From positions 1 to 64,000 of the forward strand of contig JAFKJU010000032.1 of the NCBI GenBank assembly GCA_017305935.1: a DNA stretch of 64,000 nt. Reading direction: 5' to 3'. Positions 7,392 to 17,266 of the stretch are shown piece by piece (the stretch's first letter is position 1; every line of letters begins with the position of its first letter). The notes below the pieces were generated by a model. That model saw nothing but the letters and a program-made list of their open reading frames with translations. It ran no database searches and was not told the DNA's origin. The position numbers and the translations under genes are program-made. This DNA is from Hyphomicrobiales bacterium (GTDB lineage Bacteria > Pseudomonadota > Alphaproteobacteria > Rhizobiales > Rhizobiaceae).

Positions 7392-8588
7392 TCAGGCTGC
7401 GGCCGGTGTCGAGAGGATGGCCTGCAGCGATGCTTCGGCTTCCATCGAGCGTTCCGAGCGGTCAATGAACCCGCCGCCAAAGACGCGGGCGTCCGGTCCT
7501 TCAGCCGAATAGAGCACGCAGGCCTGGCCAGAGGCGACGCCGGCCTCACCGACCGTCAGGTCGACATAGACGCCGCGTTGATCGGCATGCAGGATTGCCG
7601 GCGCGGGCGGGCGCGTCGAGCGCACCTTGGCAAAACAGGCGAAACCTTCGGCCGCATCGATCTCCAGCGCCTCGTCGCCCAGCCAGTTGACGTCGCGCAG
7701 GTAGACGCGATGGGTTTCCAGCGCCTCCTTCGGACCGACGATGACGCGGCGCGAGCGGGCGTCGAGATAGACGACATAGAGCGGCTCACCAGTGGCGATG
7801 CCGATGCCGCGCCGCTGGCCGATGGTGTAATGCAAAATGCCGTCATGGCGGCCGAGCACGCGGCCGTCGAGATGGACGATCTCGCCCGAGAGCGCCGCGT
7901 TCGGCTTCAGCTTGGCGACGATATCGGAATATTTGCCCTGCGGCACAAAACAGATGTCCTGGCTGTCGGCCTTTTTGGCGACGACCAGCCCCATCTCTTC
8001 GGCCAGTTCCCGCGTTTCGGCCTTGGAGAGATGTCCCAACGGAAAGCGCAGGTAATCGATCTGCTCCTGCGTGGTCGCGAACAGGAAATAGCTCTGGTCG
8101 CGATCACTATCGATCGGCCGGTGCAGGCTGCGTCGGCCTGGCGCATTCGCTGTCGGGTTGGGGCGCGAACGGATGTAATGGCCGGTCGCCAGCGCGTCAG
8201 CCCCGAGCTCCTTCGCCGTCGCCAGCAGATCGGCGAACTTGACGGTCTGGTTGCAGGCGACGCAGGGGATCGGGGTTTCGCCGGCGATATAGCTTTCGGC
8301 GAAGGGATTGATCACGGTTTCGCGGAAGCGCGCCTCGTAGTCCAGCACGTAGTGGGGAATGCCGAGCGTTTCGCAGACGCGGCGGGCATCGTCGATATCC
8401 TGCCCCGCGCAGCAGGAGCCGGCGCGATGCACGGCCGCGCCGTGATCGTAGAGCTGCAGCGTGATGCCGAGAACGTCATAGCCCTCGCGCTTGAGAATAC
8501 CGGCGACCACGGAACTGTCCACGCCGCCGGACATGGCGACGACGACGCGCGTATCCTCCGGCCTCTTGTCGAAATCGAGCGTATTCAC
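7392..8588 (-). CDS. mnmA: tRNA-specific 2-thiouridylase MnmA
   Basis: 398 residues. MnmA thiolates U34 of Lys, Glu and Gln tRNAs, using ATP and sulfur delivered by IscS and partner proteins. The PP-loop SGGVDS is at residues 20-25, and the PCVACN segment at about 108-113 carries the catalytic Cys; the partner Cys sits in [12 protein letters not shown]. The C-terminal region ([11 protein letters not shown] and onward) is the usual beta-barrel. I chose GTG 8588, giving the family-typical start [13 protein letters not shown] with GGAAAG five bases upstream; the frame is open to 8804, but the extra residues are not family-like. It stands alone between serA and the tRNA-Met. Confidence 0.95.
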   Translation of the reverse strand: MNTLDFDKRPEDTRVVVAMSGGVDSSVVAGILKREGYDVLGITLQLYDHGAAVHRAGSCCAGQDIDDARRVCETLGIPHYVLDYEARFRETVINPFAESYIAGETPIPCVACNQTVKFADLLATAKELGADALATGHYIRSRPNPTANAPGRRSLHRPIDSDRDQSYFLFATTQEQIDYLRFPLGHLSKAETRELAEEMGLVVAKKADSQDICFVPQGKYSDIVAKLKPNAALSGEIVHLDGRVLGRHDGILHYTIGQRRGIGIATGEPLYVVYLDARSRRVIVGPKEALETHRVYLRDVNWLGDEALEIDAAEGFACFAKVRSTRPPAPAILHADQRGVYVDLTVGEAGVASGQACVLYSAEGPDARVFGGGFIDRSERSMEAEASLQAILSTPAAA

Positions 8589-8749
8589 GGGGCTTTCCGC
8601 CAATCCTTGTCTTCGTGGTCGGCAATGGGCCGGTTCCACGGGATGCCATGAGGAAATCATAACCGGCCCTCGGGCCGGAGGCAAATTGTCGCCCGGATAT
8701 AGAAAGGAAGGGGCGACGGCGCAAGAGCAACCGGCTTTCAACGACAAAA

Positions 8750-8775
8750 CCCGGCCGTCCTGACGGACGACCGGG
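8750..8775 (-). terminator. Rho-independent terminator after serA
   Basis: A GC-rich hairpin of about 11 bp with one mismatch (arms 8750-8760 and 8765-8775) is followed on the minus strand by a short T-rich run (8746-8749). It lies 26 bases after the serA stop. Confidence 0.75.
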
Positions 8776-8800
8776 CTTCGATGCAAAGGACTTCGACCGA

Positions 8801-10396
8801 TCAATCGATGTTGAAGCTCAACAGCTTCGCCTGGCGGATCGCCGGATTGGCGCGCAGCTTTTCCAGCACGTCCTCGGAGACCGGACCGTCGACATAAAGA
8901 AGCGCGATGGCGTCGCCGCCTTCCTTTTCGCGGCCGAGCTGGAAGTTGGCGATGTTGACCTTGGCTTCGCCGAGCGTGGTGCCCATGAAGCCGATCATGC
9001 CGGGCACGTCGGTATTGGTGATGTAGATCATGTGCGGACCGACATCGGCATCCATGTTGATGCCCTTGATCTGGATGAAGCGCGGCTTGCCATCAGAGAA
9101 CACGGTGCCGGCAACCGAACGGGTCTGGTTGGCGGTCTTCACCGTCAACTTGATGTAGCCGTCATAGACGCCGGTCTTGTCGCGCTTGACCTCGGAAAGG
9201 ATGACCCCTTTTTCCTTGATCATCACCGGGGCCGAAACCATGTTGACGTCCGCCACCTGCGGGCGGATGAGGCCGGCGAGCAGCGCCGACGTCAGCGCCT
9301 TGGTGTTCATGCCGGCGGTGGCGCCGTCATAGAGAATCTCGATTTCCTTGATCGCGCTTTCCGTCACCTGGCCGACGAAGGCGCCGAGCACGTCCGCAAG
9401 CCTGATGAACGGCTTCAGGCGCGGCGCTTCGTCCGCCGTGATCGAGGGCATGTTGATGGCGTTGGAAACCGCGCCCTTCATCAGGTAATCCGACATCTGC
9501 TCGGCGACCTGAAGCGCGACGTTTTCCTGGGCTTCCGTAGTGGAGGCGCCGAGATGCGGCGTGCAGACGACGTTGGCCAAGCCGAAAAGCGGGCTTTCGG
9601 TGGCAGGCTCGACCTCGAAGACGTCGAAGCCTGCGCCGGCGACATGGCCGGACTTGATGGCGTCGGCCAGAGCCGCCTCATCGACGAGACCGCCGCGGGC
9701 GCAATTGACGATACGCACGCCGGGCTTGGTCTTGGCCAGCGCCTCGCGGGAGAGAATGCCGCGCGTCTTGTCGGTCATCGGCACATGCAGGGTGATGAAA
9801 TCGGCCTGGGCGAGCAGCTCGTCCAGTTCCACCTTGGTGACGCCCATTTCCTCGGCGCGCTCGGCCGAAAGGAAGGGGTCATAGGCCAGAACGTTCATGC
9901 GCAACCCGATGGCGCGCGAGCAGACGATGGAGCCGATATTGCCGGCGCCGATGACGCCGAGCGTCTTGCCGGTGATTTCGACACCCATGAACTTCGACTT
10001 TTCCCACTTGCCGGCCTGCGTCGAGGTATCGGCGGCCGGAAGCTGGCGAGCGACGGCGAACATCAGCGCGATGGCGTGTTCGGCGGTCGTGATCGAGTTG
10101 CCGAAGGGCGTGTTCATGACAATGATACCACGGCGCGAGGCGGCGGGGATATCGACATTGTCGACGCCGATGCCGGCGCGGCCGATGACCTTGAGATTGG
10201 TCGCCGCCGCAATCAGTTTCTCGGTCGCCTTGGTGGCGGAGCGGATGGCGAGACCATCGTAATTGCCGATGATTTCGGCGAGCTTGTCCTTGTCCTTGCC
10301 GAGCTTCGGCTGGAAATCGACTTCGACGCCGCGATCGCGGAAAATCTGGACGGCGGTTTCCGACAGTTCGTCGGACACGAGTACGCGCGGTGCCAT
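8801..10396 (-). CDS. serA: D-3-phosphoglycerate dehydrogenase SerA
   Basis: 531 residues. First step of serine synthesis: NAD-dependent oxidation of 3-phosphoglycerate to 3-phosphohydroxypyruvate. The dinucleotide-binding motif [10 protein letters not shown] lies near residue 150, the D-isomer dehydrogenase signature [10 protein letters not shown] near 235, and the catalytic His in TPHLGAST near 285. The C-terminus has the ASB and ACT regulatory domains of the long SerA form (ending about 455-531), where serine usually binds as feedback inhibitor. It follows serC by 77 bases on the same strand, giving a serC-serA operon. Confidence 0.97.
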   Translation of the reverse strand: MAPRVLVSDELSETAVQIFRDRGVEVDFQPKLGKDKDKLAEIIGNYDGLAIRSATKATEKLIAAATNLKVIGRAGIGVDNVDIPAASRRGIIVMNTPFGNSITTAEHAIALMFAVARQLPAADTSTQAGKWEKSKFMGVEITGKTLGVIGAGNIGSIVCSRAIGLRMNVLAYDPFLSAERAEEMGVTKVELDELLAQADFITLHVPMTDKTRGILSREALAKTKPGVRIVNCARGGLVDEAALADAIKSGHVAGAGFDVFEVEPATESPLFGLANVVCTPHLGASTTEAQENVALQVAEQMSDYLMKGAVSNAINMPSITADEAPRLKPFIRLADVLGAFVGQVTESAIKEIEILYDGATAGMNTKALTSALLAGLIRPQVADVNMVSAPVMIKEKGVILSEVKRDKTGVYDGYIKLTVKTANQTRSVAGTVFSDGKPRFIQIKGINMDADVGPHMIYITNTDVPGMIGFMGTTLGEAKVNIANFQLGREKEGGDAIALLYVDGPVSEDVLEKLRANPAIRQAKLLSFNID

Positions 10397-10473
10397 GACG
10401 GCCTCCTCAAGAATTCTATCGATTGGAAAAGAAGATCAAAGGCTTCGCCCTATCAGGGCGAAGCAGGAGAGGC

Positions 10474-11652
10474 TCAGGCCGCAGCCTTGCCCAAGGTCGC
10501 CTTCTGGGTCTCGAAGGCCCAGGTCAGCCAGGGCATCAGCGCCTGCATGTCCGATGTCTCGATCGTGGCGCCGGCCCAGATGCGCAGACCCGAGGGAGCG
10601 TCGCGATAGGCGCCGATATCGAAGGCCACGCCTTCCTTTTCGAGAAGGGCGACGACGCCCTTGGCGAAATCGGCCTGGCCGGCGGCGTCGAGAGCGGTGA
10701 CGTCCGTGTCGACGATCTTCAGGCAGACCGAGGTGTTGGACCGCGTCGCCGGATCGACCGCCAGATTGGCGATCCAGTCATTGGCTTCGACGAAATCGAA
10801 GATGACCTTGGCATTGGCATCGGCACGGGAGAACAGGGCCTTGAGGCCGCCGATCGACTTCGCCCATTCCAGCGCATCGATATAGTCCTCGACGCAAAGC
10901 ATGGAGGGCGTGTTGATGGTTTCGCCGGCAAAAATGCCTTCGATCAGCTTGCCGCCCTTGGTCAGGCGGAAGATCTTCGGCAGCGGCCAGGCCGGCTCGT
11001 AGGATTGCAGGCGCTCGACGGCGCGCGGGGACAGGATGAGAATGCCATGCGCGCCCTCGCCGCCCAGAACCTTCTGCCAGGAGAAGGTGACGACATCGAG
11101 CTTGGCAAAGTCCATGTCCTGGGCAAAAGCGGCCGAGGTGGCGTCGCAGATCGTCAGGCCCTGGCGTTCCGTGGGAATGAAATCGCCGTTCGGCACACGC
11201 ACGCCGGAGGTCGTGCCGTTCCAGGTGAAGACCACGTCGCGGTCGAAATCGATCTTGGCAAGGTCCGGAAGCTTGCCGTAGTCGGCGGTGAGCTTGCGAA
11301 CATCGGGAAGTTTCAATTCCTTGACGACATCGGAAACCCAGCCGGAGCCGAAGCTTTCCCAGGCGACCATGTCGACGCCGCGCTGGCCGAGAAGCGACCA
11401 GAGCGCCATTTCGACGGCGCCGGTGTCGGAAGCCGGCACGATGCCGATGCGGTAATCCGCAGGCACGTTCAGAACCTCACGGGTGAGATCGATCGCCAGC
11501 TTGAGCTTGGTCTTGCCGATTTTTGCGCGGTGGGAGCGGCCCAGTGCTGCATCTTGCAGGGCTTCGAGCGACCAACCGGGACGCTTCGAGCAGGGGCCAG
11601 AAGAAAAATGGGTATTGCCCGGACGGATGTCCGGCTTCACTGTCGTCGTCAT
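10474..11652 (-). CDS. serC: Phosphoserine aminotransferase SerC
   Basis: 392 residues. Transfers the amino group of glutamate to 3-phosphohydroxypyruvate, second step of serine synthesis; family members also act in pyridoxal phosphate synthesis. The PLP-binding lysine is in the segment [16 protein letters not shown] (about residues 190-205). The N-terminus [16 protein letters not shown] is that of the alphaproteobacterial SerC subfamily, which is longer than the E. coli enzyme. It is the first gene of serC-serA and its leader contains the serC RNA motif, whose second hairpin includes the ribosome site. Confidence 0.96.
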   Translation of the reverse strand: MTTTVKPDIRPGNTHFSSGPCSKRPGWSLEALQDAALGRSHRAKIGKTKLKLAIDLTREVLNVPADYRIGIVPASDTGAVEMALWSLLGQRGVDMVAWESFGSGWVSDVVKELKLPDVRKLTADYGKLPDLAKIDFDRDVVFTWNGTTSGVRVPNGDFIPTERQGLTICDATSAAFAQDMDFAKLDVVTFSWQKVLGGEGAHGILILSPRAVERLQSYEPAWPLPKIFRLTKGGKLIEGIFAGETINTPSMLCVEDYIDALEWAKSIGGLKALFSRADANAKVIFDFVEANDWIANLAVDPATRSNTSVCLKIVDTDVTALDAAGQADFAKGVVALLEKEGVAFDIGAYRDAPSGLRIWAGATIETSDMQALMPWLTWAFETQKATLGKAAA

Positions 11653-11692
11653 GATCTATCCTTCCAGATAGTAGCTCCTCGTTAGGGAGGAG
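11653..11692 (-). ncRNA. serC-motif leader RNA (cis-regulatory candidate)
   Basis: Directly before the serC ATG, the minus strand folds into two small hairpins. The first has arms CTCCTC/GAGGAG (11687-11692 with 11675-11680). The second, arms CTATC/GATAG (11667-11671 with 11656-11660), encloses the AGG ribosome site TGGAAGG. This matches what I recall of the serC RNA motif described for Alphaproteobacteria upstream of serC-serA operons. The second hairpin could modulate ribosome access. The ligand, if any, is unknown. Confidence 0.75.
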
Positions 11693-11887
11693 TGTCCTGA
11701 CGCCGTTGCTATAGAAAATGGCGCAGAGGCGCAAGTGAAATTCGCAGCGCCCGCGAAAATTTCGCAAGAGGCCCGGCACCGGCAGGAAAGGCTCGGCACG
11801 CCCCGGAAAGGCCGCAGACGCGTCATGCTTGCGCCGCCTTGATCGCATCAAAAGGTGACAGGGATAATCGACTCTTTGGAGACAGGG

Positions 11888-12289
11888 ATGCAGATCGCGC
11901 TGATTGCCATGACGATTCTCGGTTGCGACGACGCCGTCACGCAATGCCACTACATCGCCACCGCCCCGAAGCAATATGCGTCGGTGGAACTGTGCGACGC
12001 CGCCTCGCAAAAGGAATTGTCGCGCGTCGGCAATGTCAATTATCCAAGCGTGGTCGCCGTTTGCGAGAAGCGCGAGGCGAAGGCGGCCCAAGAGACCGCA
12101 GCGATAAAACCGGCCCCCGCCCCGCAGCCAGTGGCGCAGGCGGAAGAGCCCGGGCTGATCGCCCATGCGATGACGCTGGTCTCCGGCGCCGGCAGCAGCG
12201 CGGCCTCGATGGGCGGCGCGGTGGTGCGCTGGCCGACGCATGTGGTGTCGAAAAGCTATTCCTGGTTGATCGAGCGCGTGACGCCGTAA
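11888..12289 (+). CDS. Conserved hypothetical protein
   Basis: 133 residues from ATG 11888, with GGAG six bases upstream; a GTG at 11855 is possible but has a poorer context. The first 65 residues contain four Cys (ILGCDDAVTQC, ELCDAA, AVCEK), suggesting disulfides if exported, although the N-terminus is only weakly hydrophobic. A Pro/Ala linker (about 80-95) leads to a C-terminal segment ending WLIERVTP. I do not recognise a characterised family. It is transcribed convergently with the outer-membrane protein gene, only ten bases from its stop. Confidence 0.65.
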   Translation: MQIALIAMTILGCDDAVTQCHYIATAPKQYASVELCDAASQKELSRVGNVNYPSVVAVCEKREAKAAQETAAIKPAPAPQPVAQAEEPGLIAHAMTLVSGAGSSAASMGGAVVRWPTHVVSKSYSWLIERVTP

Positions 12290-12299
12290 GAAGCAACTC

Positions 12300-13043
12300 T
12301 TACCAGAGCGCGACGCGCACGCCGGCGCGGAATTCGTGACGGGCAAAGCCGTCATCCTCGCCACGGGCAGCGCCTGCCCGGAACATATCGCCGCCTGCCA
12401 TGTCGGAGTAGCGGTAGCCCAGATCCAGTTTGACCCGGTCGGTCAGCGCATAGGAAACGCCGGCCATCAGCGCGTAGGTGAAGCGCCAGTCGGCATTGCC
12501 GTCGAAGGACTCGCCGCCGCAATTTACCGCGCCGCAGGTATAGGTCGCCTCGGCATCCGACCATTTCAGCCGCGTCGCACCCAGGCCGGCGCCGAGATAG
12601 GGCGTGAAGCCGGCAATGGTGGCCAGGTCGACATAGCCATTGGCCATGACGCCGATGCCGCGATAATCCGCGTCATAGCTTGCCGAGCAGGCCACGCCGC
12701 AACTGCCCTCCGCGCCGAACCGGTCCTTGAACGTATCGACGGTGACATCGGCGCGCAGCACGTCGGTCACCTGGTAACCGATGCCGACTCCATAGGAGAC
12801 GGGATGGGAGAAGCGTCCTTCGTCGAAGCCCCGATAAGTGCCGGCGCCATCGACGAGACCGGCATCCTCGTCGGCGGTCCAGCCGGCAAAGCCGAGATCG
12901 GCGCGCAGGTAAGGCCCGGTGCCGGCGCTAACCGTGCCGGCTTCGGCAAGGGTGATTTCCGGGGCCAGGTCCGCCGCCGATGCGCCATGGCAGAAACCGA
13001 CGGCACATGCCGCCGCCAGAGAAATCGTCGCCAACCGGACCAT
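12300..13043 (-). CDS. Outer-membrane beta-barrel protein (porin-like family)
   Basis: 247 residues starting MVRLATISLAAACAVG, a signal peptide probably cleaved after ASA at about residue 23. The mature part has alternating aromatic strands typical of eight-stranded OmpA-like/Omp25-type barrels (YLRADLGFAGW, YGVGIGYQVTDVLRADVT, FTPYLGAGLGATRLKW, WRFTYALMAGVSYALTDRVKLDLGYRY). Four Cys in loops (CGVAC and CGAVNC) suggest disulfides. It is a diverged paralogue of the next gene, with the same strand order. A perfect TTAA-N7-TTAA box lies 51 bases upstream. Probable structural or adhesive envelope protein; transport not established. Confidence 0.85.
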   Translation of the reverse strand: MVRLATISLAAACAVGFCHGASAADLAPEITLAEAGTVSAGTGPYLRADLGFAGWTADEDAGLVDGAGTYRGFDEGRFSHPVSYGVGIGYQVTDVLRADVTVDTFKDRFGAEGSCGVACSASYDADYRGIGVMANGYVDLATIAGFTPYLGAGLGATRLKWSDAEATYTCGAVNCGGESFDGNADWRFTYALMAGVSYALTDRVKLDLGYRYSDMAGGDMFRAGAARGEDDGFARHEFRAGVRVALW

Positions 13044-13093
13044 CGAAACACCCCGCACCGTTTCAGGAATGGCTTCAGTATCGGCGCAAATGG

Positions 13094-13108
13094 TTAACGA
13101 TGCGTTAA
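13094..13108. promoter_or_regulatory. CtrA-type box upstream of first OMP gene
   Basis: Perfect TTAA, seven bases, TTAA, matching the CtrA full-site consensus of alphaproteobacteria. Its nearer edge is 51 bases from the start of the OMP gene at 13043, a distance suited to overlap with a promoter. Confidence 0.6.
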
Positions 13109-13148
13109 CCATATTTCTTAAGCCCATGGAAACCACGATCCCGACGCG

Positions 13149-13184
13149 AAACGGCCGCCCGGAGGGACCTCCGGACGGCCGTTT
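13149..13184 (-). terminator. Rho-independent terminator after second OMP gene
   Basis: A long GC-rich hairpin (arms about 13151-13164 and 13167-13180) bounded by AAA on the left, so a T-run follows it on the minus strand. It lies just past the stop of the OMP gene ending at 13207. Confidence 0.7.
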
Positions 13185-13206
13185 CGGACAGTCGAATGCG
13201 CAGGAT

Positions 13207-14061
13207 TTACTTGTAGACCGGCGGCTGCATGGGGATTTCCGCCGGAGGCACATAGGCCTGCTGGTCGCAGCCGTTGAAGATATAGCGCATGCCGACGCGG
13301 CCTTCATGCGAGGAAATGCTCTTGTCGTAGCCCGGCCCGCCGCTCTCGGCATAACCGAACATGTTGCCGCCGTTGATGTGGCGGTAGCGATAACCGACAT
13401 CGGCCTTCAGATTGCAGGTGACGTCGATGGAGGCGCCCGCCATCAGCGCATAGGTGAAGCGCCAGCCGCCCTTGCCGTCATGCGAGACGGAGTCGTCGCA
13501 ATTGGTGGGATCGCCGTCGGCGCAGGACGTGTTGTTGAGGTTGCTCCACTTGACATAGGTGCCGCCGATGCCGGCGCCGACGTAAGGCGTGACCGAACCA
13601 TAGGTGCCGATATCGACATAGGCGTTGGCCAGCAGGCTGTAGGCGGTCAGCGAGGCATAGTCGCGCGAGGTGCAGCGATCGAAGCAGGCGCCGAAATCGG
13701 CGCCGCCGCCGCTGGTCGAGCCTTCGAACTTCGACCGCGACAGGTAGTCGAAGGTCAGATCGGTGCGCAGGTAGGAATTGACCTGGTAACCGACACCGGC
13801 GCCGACCGTGAAGGCATTGCGCAGCTTGACGTGATCGAAATCACGCTCATAGCCGTTGCTGCCCTGGAAGAAGCGCGCGCCGCGAAGGCGGTTGAAGGAG
13901 TAACCGGCATCACCGCGCAGATACCAGCCCGATGTCGAGGCGACCTGGACCGGCTCCTCGATCGGCTGCATGGGAACGGGTTCCGGCTGGTACAGATCGG
14001 CTGAAAGCGCCGGGCTGCTGGCAAGAAGAGCGGCAAAAATGCCGATCAGGCTTTTCTTCAT
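13207..14061 (-). CDS. Outer-membrane beta-barrel protein, paralogue of the preceding one
   Basis: 284 residues with signal peptide MKKSLIGIFAALLASSPALSA. After a Pro-rich segment (EPVPMQPIEEPV), the barrel strands resemble its neighbour (YLRGDAGYSF, FTVGAGVGYQVNSYLRTDLTF, VTPYVGAGIGGTYVKW, WRFTYALMAGASIDVTCNLKADVGYRYRH). Loop Cys pairs (CFDRC, CADGDPTNC) again suggest disulfides. The C-terminal tail PPAEIPMQPPVYK is unusual in extending past the last strand. The tandem arrangement suggests duplication. A perfect TTAA-N7-TTAA box sits 86 bases upstream. Confidence 0.88.
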   Translation of the reverse strand: MKKSLIGIFAALLASSPALSADLYQPEPVPMQPIEEPVQVASTSGWYLRGDAGYSFNRLRGARFFQGSNGYERDFDHVKLRNAFTVGAGVGYQVNSYLRTDLTFDYLSRSKFEGSTSGGGADFGACFDRCTSRDYASLTAYSLLANAYVDIGTYGSVTPYVGAGIGGTYVKWSNLNNTSCADGDPTNCDDSVSHDGKGGWRFTYALMAGASIDVTCNLKADVGYRYRHINGGNMFGYAESGGPGYDKSISSHEGRVGMRYIFNGCDQQAYVPPAEIPMQPPVYK

Positions 14062-14146
14062 GGCTTCGACTCCAAGACGATGTGTGGATTGGCAAAGCCG
14101 CGGCCAGCCAACTGTCCCATTTGTCTTGGATAATGAAATGAAAAGG

Positions 14147-14161
14147 TTAAGACCCGATTAA
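14147..14161. promoter_or_regulatory. CtrA-type box upstream of second OMP gene
   Basis: Perfect TTAA-N7-TTAA, 86 bases upstream of the start at 14061. The neighbouring OMP gene has an equivalent site, so the two paralogues probably share cell-cycle control. Confidence 0.6.
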
Positions 14162-14211
14162 CTACGCTCGTTTACCGAGAATCTTCACTGCCACCAGGCA
14201 TGGCGGCGGTC

Positions 14212-15309
14212 TTATTCAATCATTCGAATGCTGGCCACGGCCGCGATGAAGTCGGCTTGTCGGTTCAAACCGGACTTGGTCAGAATGGATTTGACCTAGC
14301 TTCGAACCGTTTCGCGGCTGACGCCGATCTGTGCCGCGGCAGCATTCACATCGACACCGCCGGCCAAAAGTCTGGCGACCCGCGCCTCTGCCGGCGACAA
14401 GTCGAAAAGCCCCTGGATAGTTTCGGCCGTCGGCACGAGCGAACGGTCCACCGGCGTAATGATCACGAAGAAAACCGCGTGCGTGAAAATATCCCGGGCA
14501 TTGCCACGCACAGGTACGAGGTGAACGACAGCCGGCATTTTCGTTTCATGGGCCGGCAAGGGAAAGGACAGGCTGCGGTAATCCTTGCTGGCAATCCCCT
14601 CCTTCGAGCGCAGAAGAGCGGACTTGAGCAGATCGTTGGCCGGCGCGTGACGAAAATACAGGCGATCGGAGGCTCCGATCTGCACTTGCGCAAAATTCTC
14701 CATCAATGCGTTACAAGCCATCAGCTTGCCGTCCATACCGAGAACCGCCGAGGGCAAGCCGGTCATGGCAAGTGTTTCGACCGCAGCCCGAACCCTTTCG
14801 AATTCCAGGCGACTGGACATCATCGCCGCTCGCGCCAAATGTGGACGGATACCGTCCAGAAACGCAATGGCGGAGGCTTCGACGGGGCCTGTCACGCTCT
14901 TCTTTTCCAAAGCGAAAATGATCTTATCGCCGCTGGGCACATTGATAGCCGTCGATGTGCCGAAACCGTAACCCAAGGGTCGAAAAACCTCCATGATGAT
15001 GGGATGCCGTTGGCATTCCTCTTCGGTGAAATGTCTGGCCTCATCGACAAAACCGTCATGCTCGATATTGAGCAGATGTGCTGCCCGCGTATTCCGCGTC
15101 ATCCAGCCCTCGGCCAGGATTTTCTGGGTGATGTCGTCAAGCGATCTCGATGCCAAGGCGCGGCTACCGCGCGCACTGGCATTGAAAAGCGCCGTGCCGT
15201 GAAAGCCATTCATCCGGGCCATGTCATCGAGAATGGAAAGCCAGTTTTCGGGAAAGAAAGCGGCTTCATAGATGGCATCGATGAGATCGGCAGCGGTCTC
15301 TGTACTCAT
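14212..15309 (-). pseudogene. LuxR-family regulator interrupted by an in-frame amber codon
   Basis: The open frame from 15309 gives 337 residues ending at a TAG (14296-14298) right after SRETVRS. The same frame then continues 27 codons as VKSILTKSGLNRQADFIAAV and a few more residues to TAA at 14212-14214. Together they reconstruct a complete LuxR-type helix-turn-helix (ARVARLLAGGVDVNAAAAQIGVSRETVRS-x-VKS...). The usual residue at the stop is Gln, so one C-to-T change (CAG to TAG) explains it. The break removes the end of the recognition helix and the dimer helix. The N-terminal part resembles PAS-like sensor regions of rhizobial LuxR proteins. DNA binding is probably lost. Confidence 0.75.
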
Positions 15310-15569
15310 TCCGGATCCGGAGATATTCCAATCACAGTGTCTTTACCACAAATTTGCCATATTCGGATAACTTCGCAAGCATCGACAGCGACGATTTACG
15401 GTTCGTCAGCGAAAGAATTCCTGCACCTCGTTAATTTGCTTCAGAGCCATTCCCTTATGCTGCCCGCCCGCTGGTTTGGTCCTGTTTCGACTGCAACTGG
15501 CCGCCCAGGAACATTTCCAGCCGAAGCGTGATCGCTTCGGCGTCGGACAATGCGGCAAAAAGAAAAAGT

Positions 15570-15611
15570 TAGAGCATTTCCGGGAAACCAGTGTTCACCG
15601 GAAATGCTCTA
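15570..15611. repeat. Dispersed intergenic palindrome, copy A (in gap 15310-15650)
   Basis: Perfect 14-bp inverted repeat around AGAGCATTTCCGG (15570-15583 with 15598-15611), loop of 14 bases. It shares its core with four other intergenic copies in the window. It may also end transcription of glmM on the minus strand. The rest of this 341-base gap has no credible gene. Confidence 0.75.
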
Positions 15612-15650
15612 GGGGCTGCCATCGAAAGATCTACGCGATGAATTTCGCGA

Positions 15651-17003
15651 TCAGGCTGCGGTGCGGACGTTGGCGATGATGCCGACGAGGTCGTTGACGA
15701 TGCGTTCGATCTGGTTGCGATCGTCGCCCTCGGCCATGACGCGGATCAGCGGCTCGGTCCCGGAGGGGCGGATCACCAGGCGGCCGTGGCGGGAAAGCTC
15801 CTGCTCGGCATCGGCGATCGCCTGGCGCACAATCGTATCCTCCAGCGGCTTGCCGCCGGAATAGCGCACGTTCTTGAGCAGTTGCGGAACCGGCTCGAAG
15901 CGGCGGCAAACCTCGCTGACCGTTTTTCCGGTGCGCTTGACGCAGGCGAGAATCTGCAAGGCGGCCACAAGGCCGTCGCCGGTTGTGCCGAAATCGGACA
16001 GCACGATATGGCCGGACTGCTCGCCGCCGATATTGTAGCCGTGCTGGCGCATATGCTCGACCACATAGCGGTCGCCGACCTTGGTGCGGGCGAGATTGAG
16101 GCCCTTGGATTGCAGGAAGCGCTCCAGCCCGAGGTTGGACATGATGGTGGCGACGATGCCGTCGCCCTTCAGCGTCTCGTCCTCGGCCCAGCTTTCGGCG
16201 ACGACGGCCATCAACTGGTCGCCGTCGATGATGTCGCCGTTCTCGTCGATAATGATGACGCGGTCGGCGTCGCCATCGAGCGCAATGCCGATATCGGCGC
16301 GCACCTCATCCACCTTCTTCTGCAAGGCGGCGGGATGGGTCGAGCCGCAATTCAGGTTGATGTTGGTGCCGTTGGGCTCATTGCCGATGGTTACGACGTC
16401 GGCGCCCAGCTCCCAGAGCACGGCAGGCGCCACCTTGTAGGCGGCGCCGTTGGCGCAATCGATGGCGACGCGCAGGCCCTGCAGCGTCACGTCGCGCGGC
16501 AGCGTGCGCTTGGCGAATTCGATATAGCGGTCATGCACGCCGTCGATGCGCTTGGCGCGGCCGATATTGTCGGCGGTGGCGAGTTGCGGCCCGAGATCCC
16601 TTTCCAGCAGATCCTCGATCTGCATTTCGAGATCGTCGGAAAGCTTGTAACCGTCAGGGCCGAACAGCTTGATGCCGTTGTCTTCGTAAGGATTGTGCGA
16701 GGCGGAGATCATCACGCCGATATCGGCGCGCAGCGAACGCGTCAGCATGGCGACGGCCGGCGTCGGGATCGGGCCGAGAACGAATGCATCGATACCGGCG
16801 GCGGTGAAGCCGGCGACCATGGCGTTCTCCAGCATATAGCCGGACAGGCGCGTATCCTTGCCGATGACGACGCGGTGGCGATGCGAGCCGCGGCGGAAAA
16901 TCGTACCGACGGCGATGCCGACCCGCATGGCGAGATCAGGCGTCATCGGGAACGTGTTGGATTGTCCCCGGATGCCATCGGTCCCGAAATAACGTCTTTT
17001 CAT
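15651..17003 (-). CDS. glmM: Phosphoglucosamine mutase GlmM
   Basis: 450 residues, start [14 protein letters not shown] at ATG 17003 (the frame is open to 17030). Interconverts glucosamine-6-phosphate and glucosamine-1-phosphate, feeding UDP-GlcNAc for peptidoglycan and lipid A. The phosphoserine loop [12 protein letters not shown] (about residues 98-110) holds the catalytic Ser. The metal-binding loop DGDADR is near 242-247, the sugar loop GEQSGH near 325, and the phosphate loop [12 protein letters not shown] near the C-terminus. It lies downstream of ftsH, the order also seen in other proteobacteria. Confidence 0.97.
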   Translation of the reverse strand: MKRRYFGTDGIRGQSNTFPMTPDLAMRVGIAVGTIFRRGSHRHRVVIGKDTRLSGYMLENAMVAGFTAAGIDAFVLGPIPTPAVAMLTRSLRADIGVMISASHNPYEDNGIKLFGPDGYKLSDDLEMQIEDLLERDLGPQLATADNIGRAKRIDGVHDRYIEFAKRTLPRDVTLQGLRVAIDCANGAAYKVAPAVLWELGADVVTIGNEPNGTNINLNCGSTHPAALQKKVDEVRADIGIALDGDADRVIIIDENGDIIDGDQLMAVVAESWAEDETLKGDGIVATIMSNLGLERFLQSKGLNLARTKVGDRYVVEHMRQHGYNIGGEQSGHIVLSDFGTTGDGLVAALQILACVKRTGKTVSEVCRRFEPVPQLLKNVRYSGGKPLEDTIVRQAIADAEQELSRHGRLVIRPSGTEPLIRVMAEGDDRNQIERIVNDLVGIIANVRTAA

Positions 17004-17220
17004 GAAGGCCCCCGAAAAGGAGCAGCGCAACGGCGCCGCAAAAGGTCACAAATCCGGCGTCACGACGGTAAAAAGCCGGAGCATGGATGCGAAATCGAAA
17101 AAAGGGCGACGCAGTACCTGCGCCCCTCAGACATGCTCTCATGCCACAAAGCACCGGAGCCGGCACGTAAAATAACGTCAATCCCGCTTACATCCCGTTA
17201 CCCAGGGAACAGCAGAGCAG

Positions 17221-17250
17221 AAAAAAAACGCCCGCCGGGAAGGCGGGCGT
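17221..17250 (-). terminator. Rho-independent terminator after ftsH
   Basis: Perfect 9-bp GC-rich hairpin (17228-17236 with 17242-17250) followed on the minus strand by an eight-base T run. It separates ftsH from glmM; the remaining 200 bases before glmM hold no recognised gene. Confidence 0.92.
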
Positions 17251-17266
17251 CCGGGAGAACCGGGGA

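Noticed and set aside
14296-14298. Pyrrolysine or recoded amber in the LuxR-type gene
   Set aside because: No pylT-like gene or context was seen, and simple CAG to TAG mutation in a position normally Gln is the simpler explanation.
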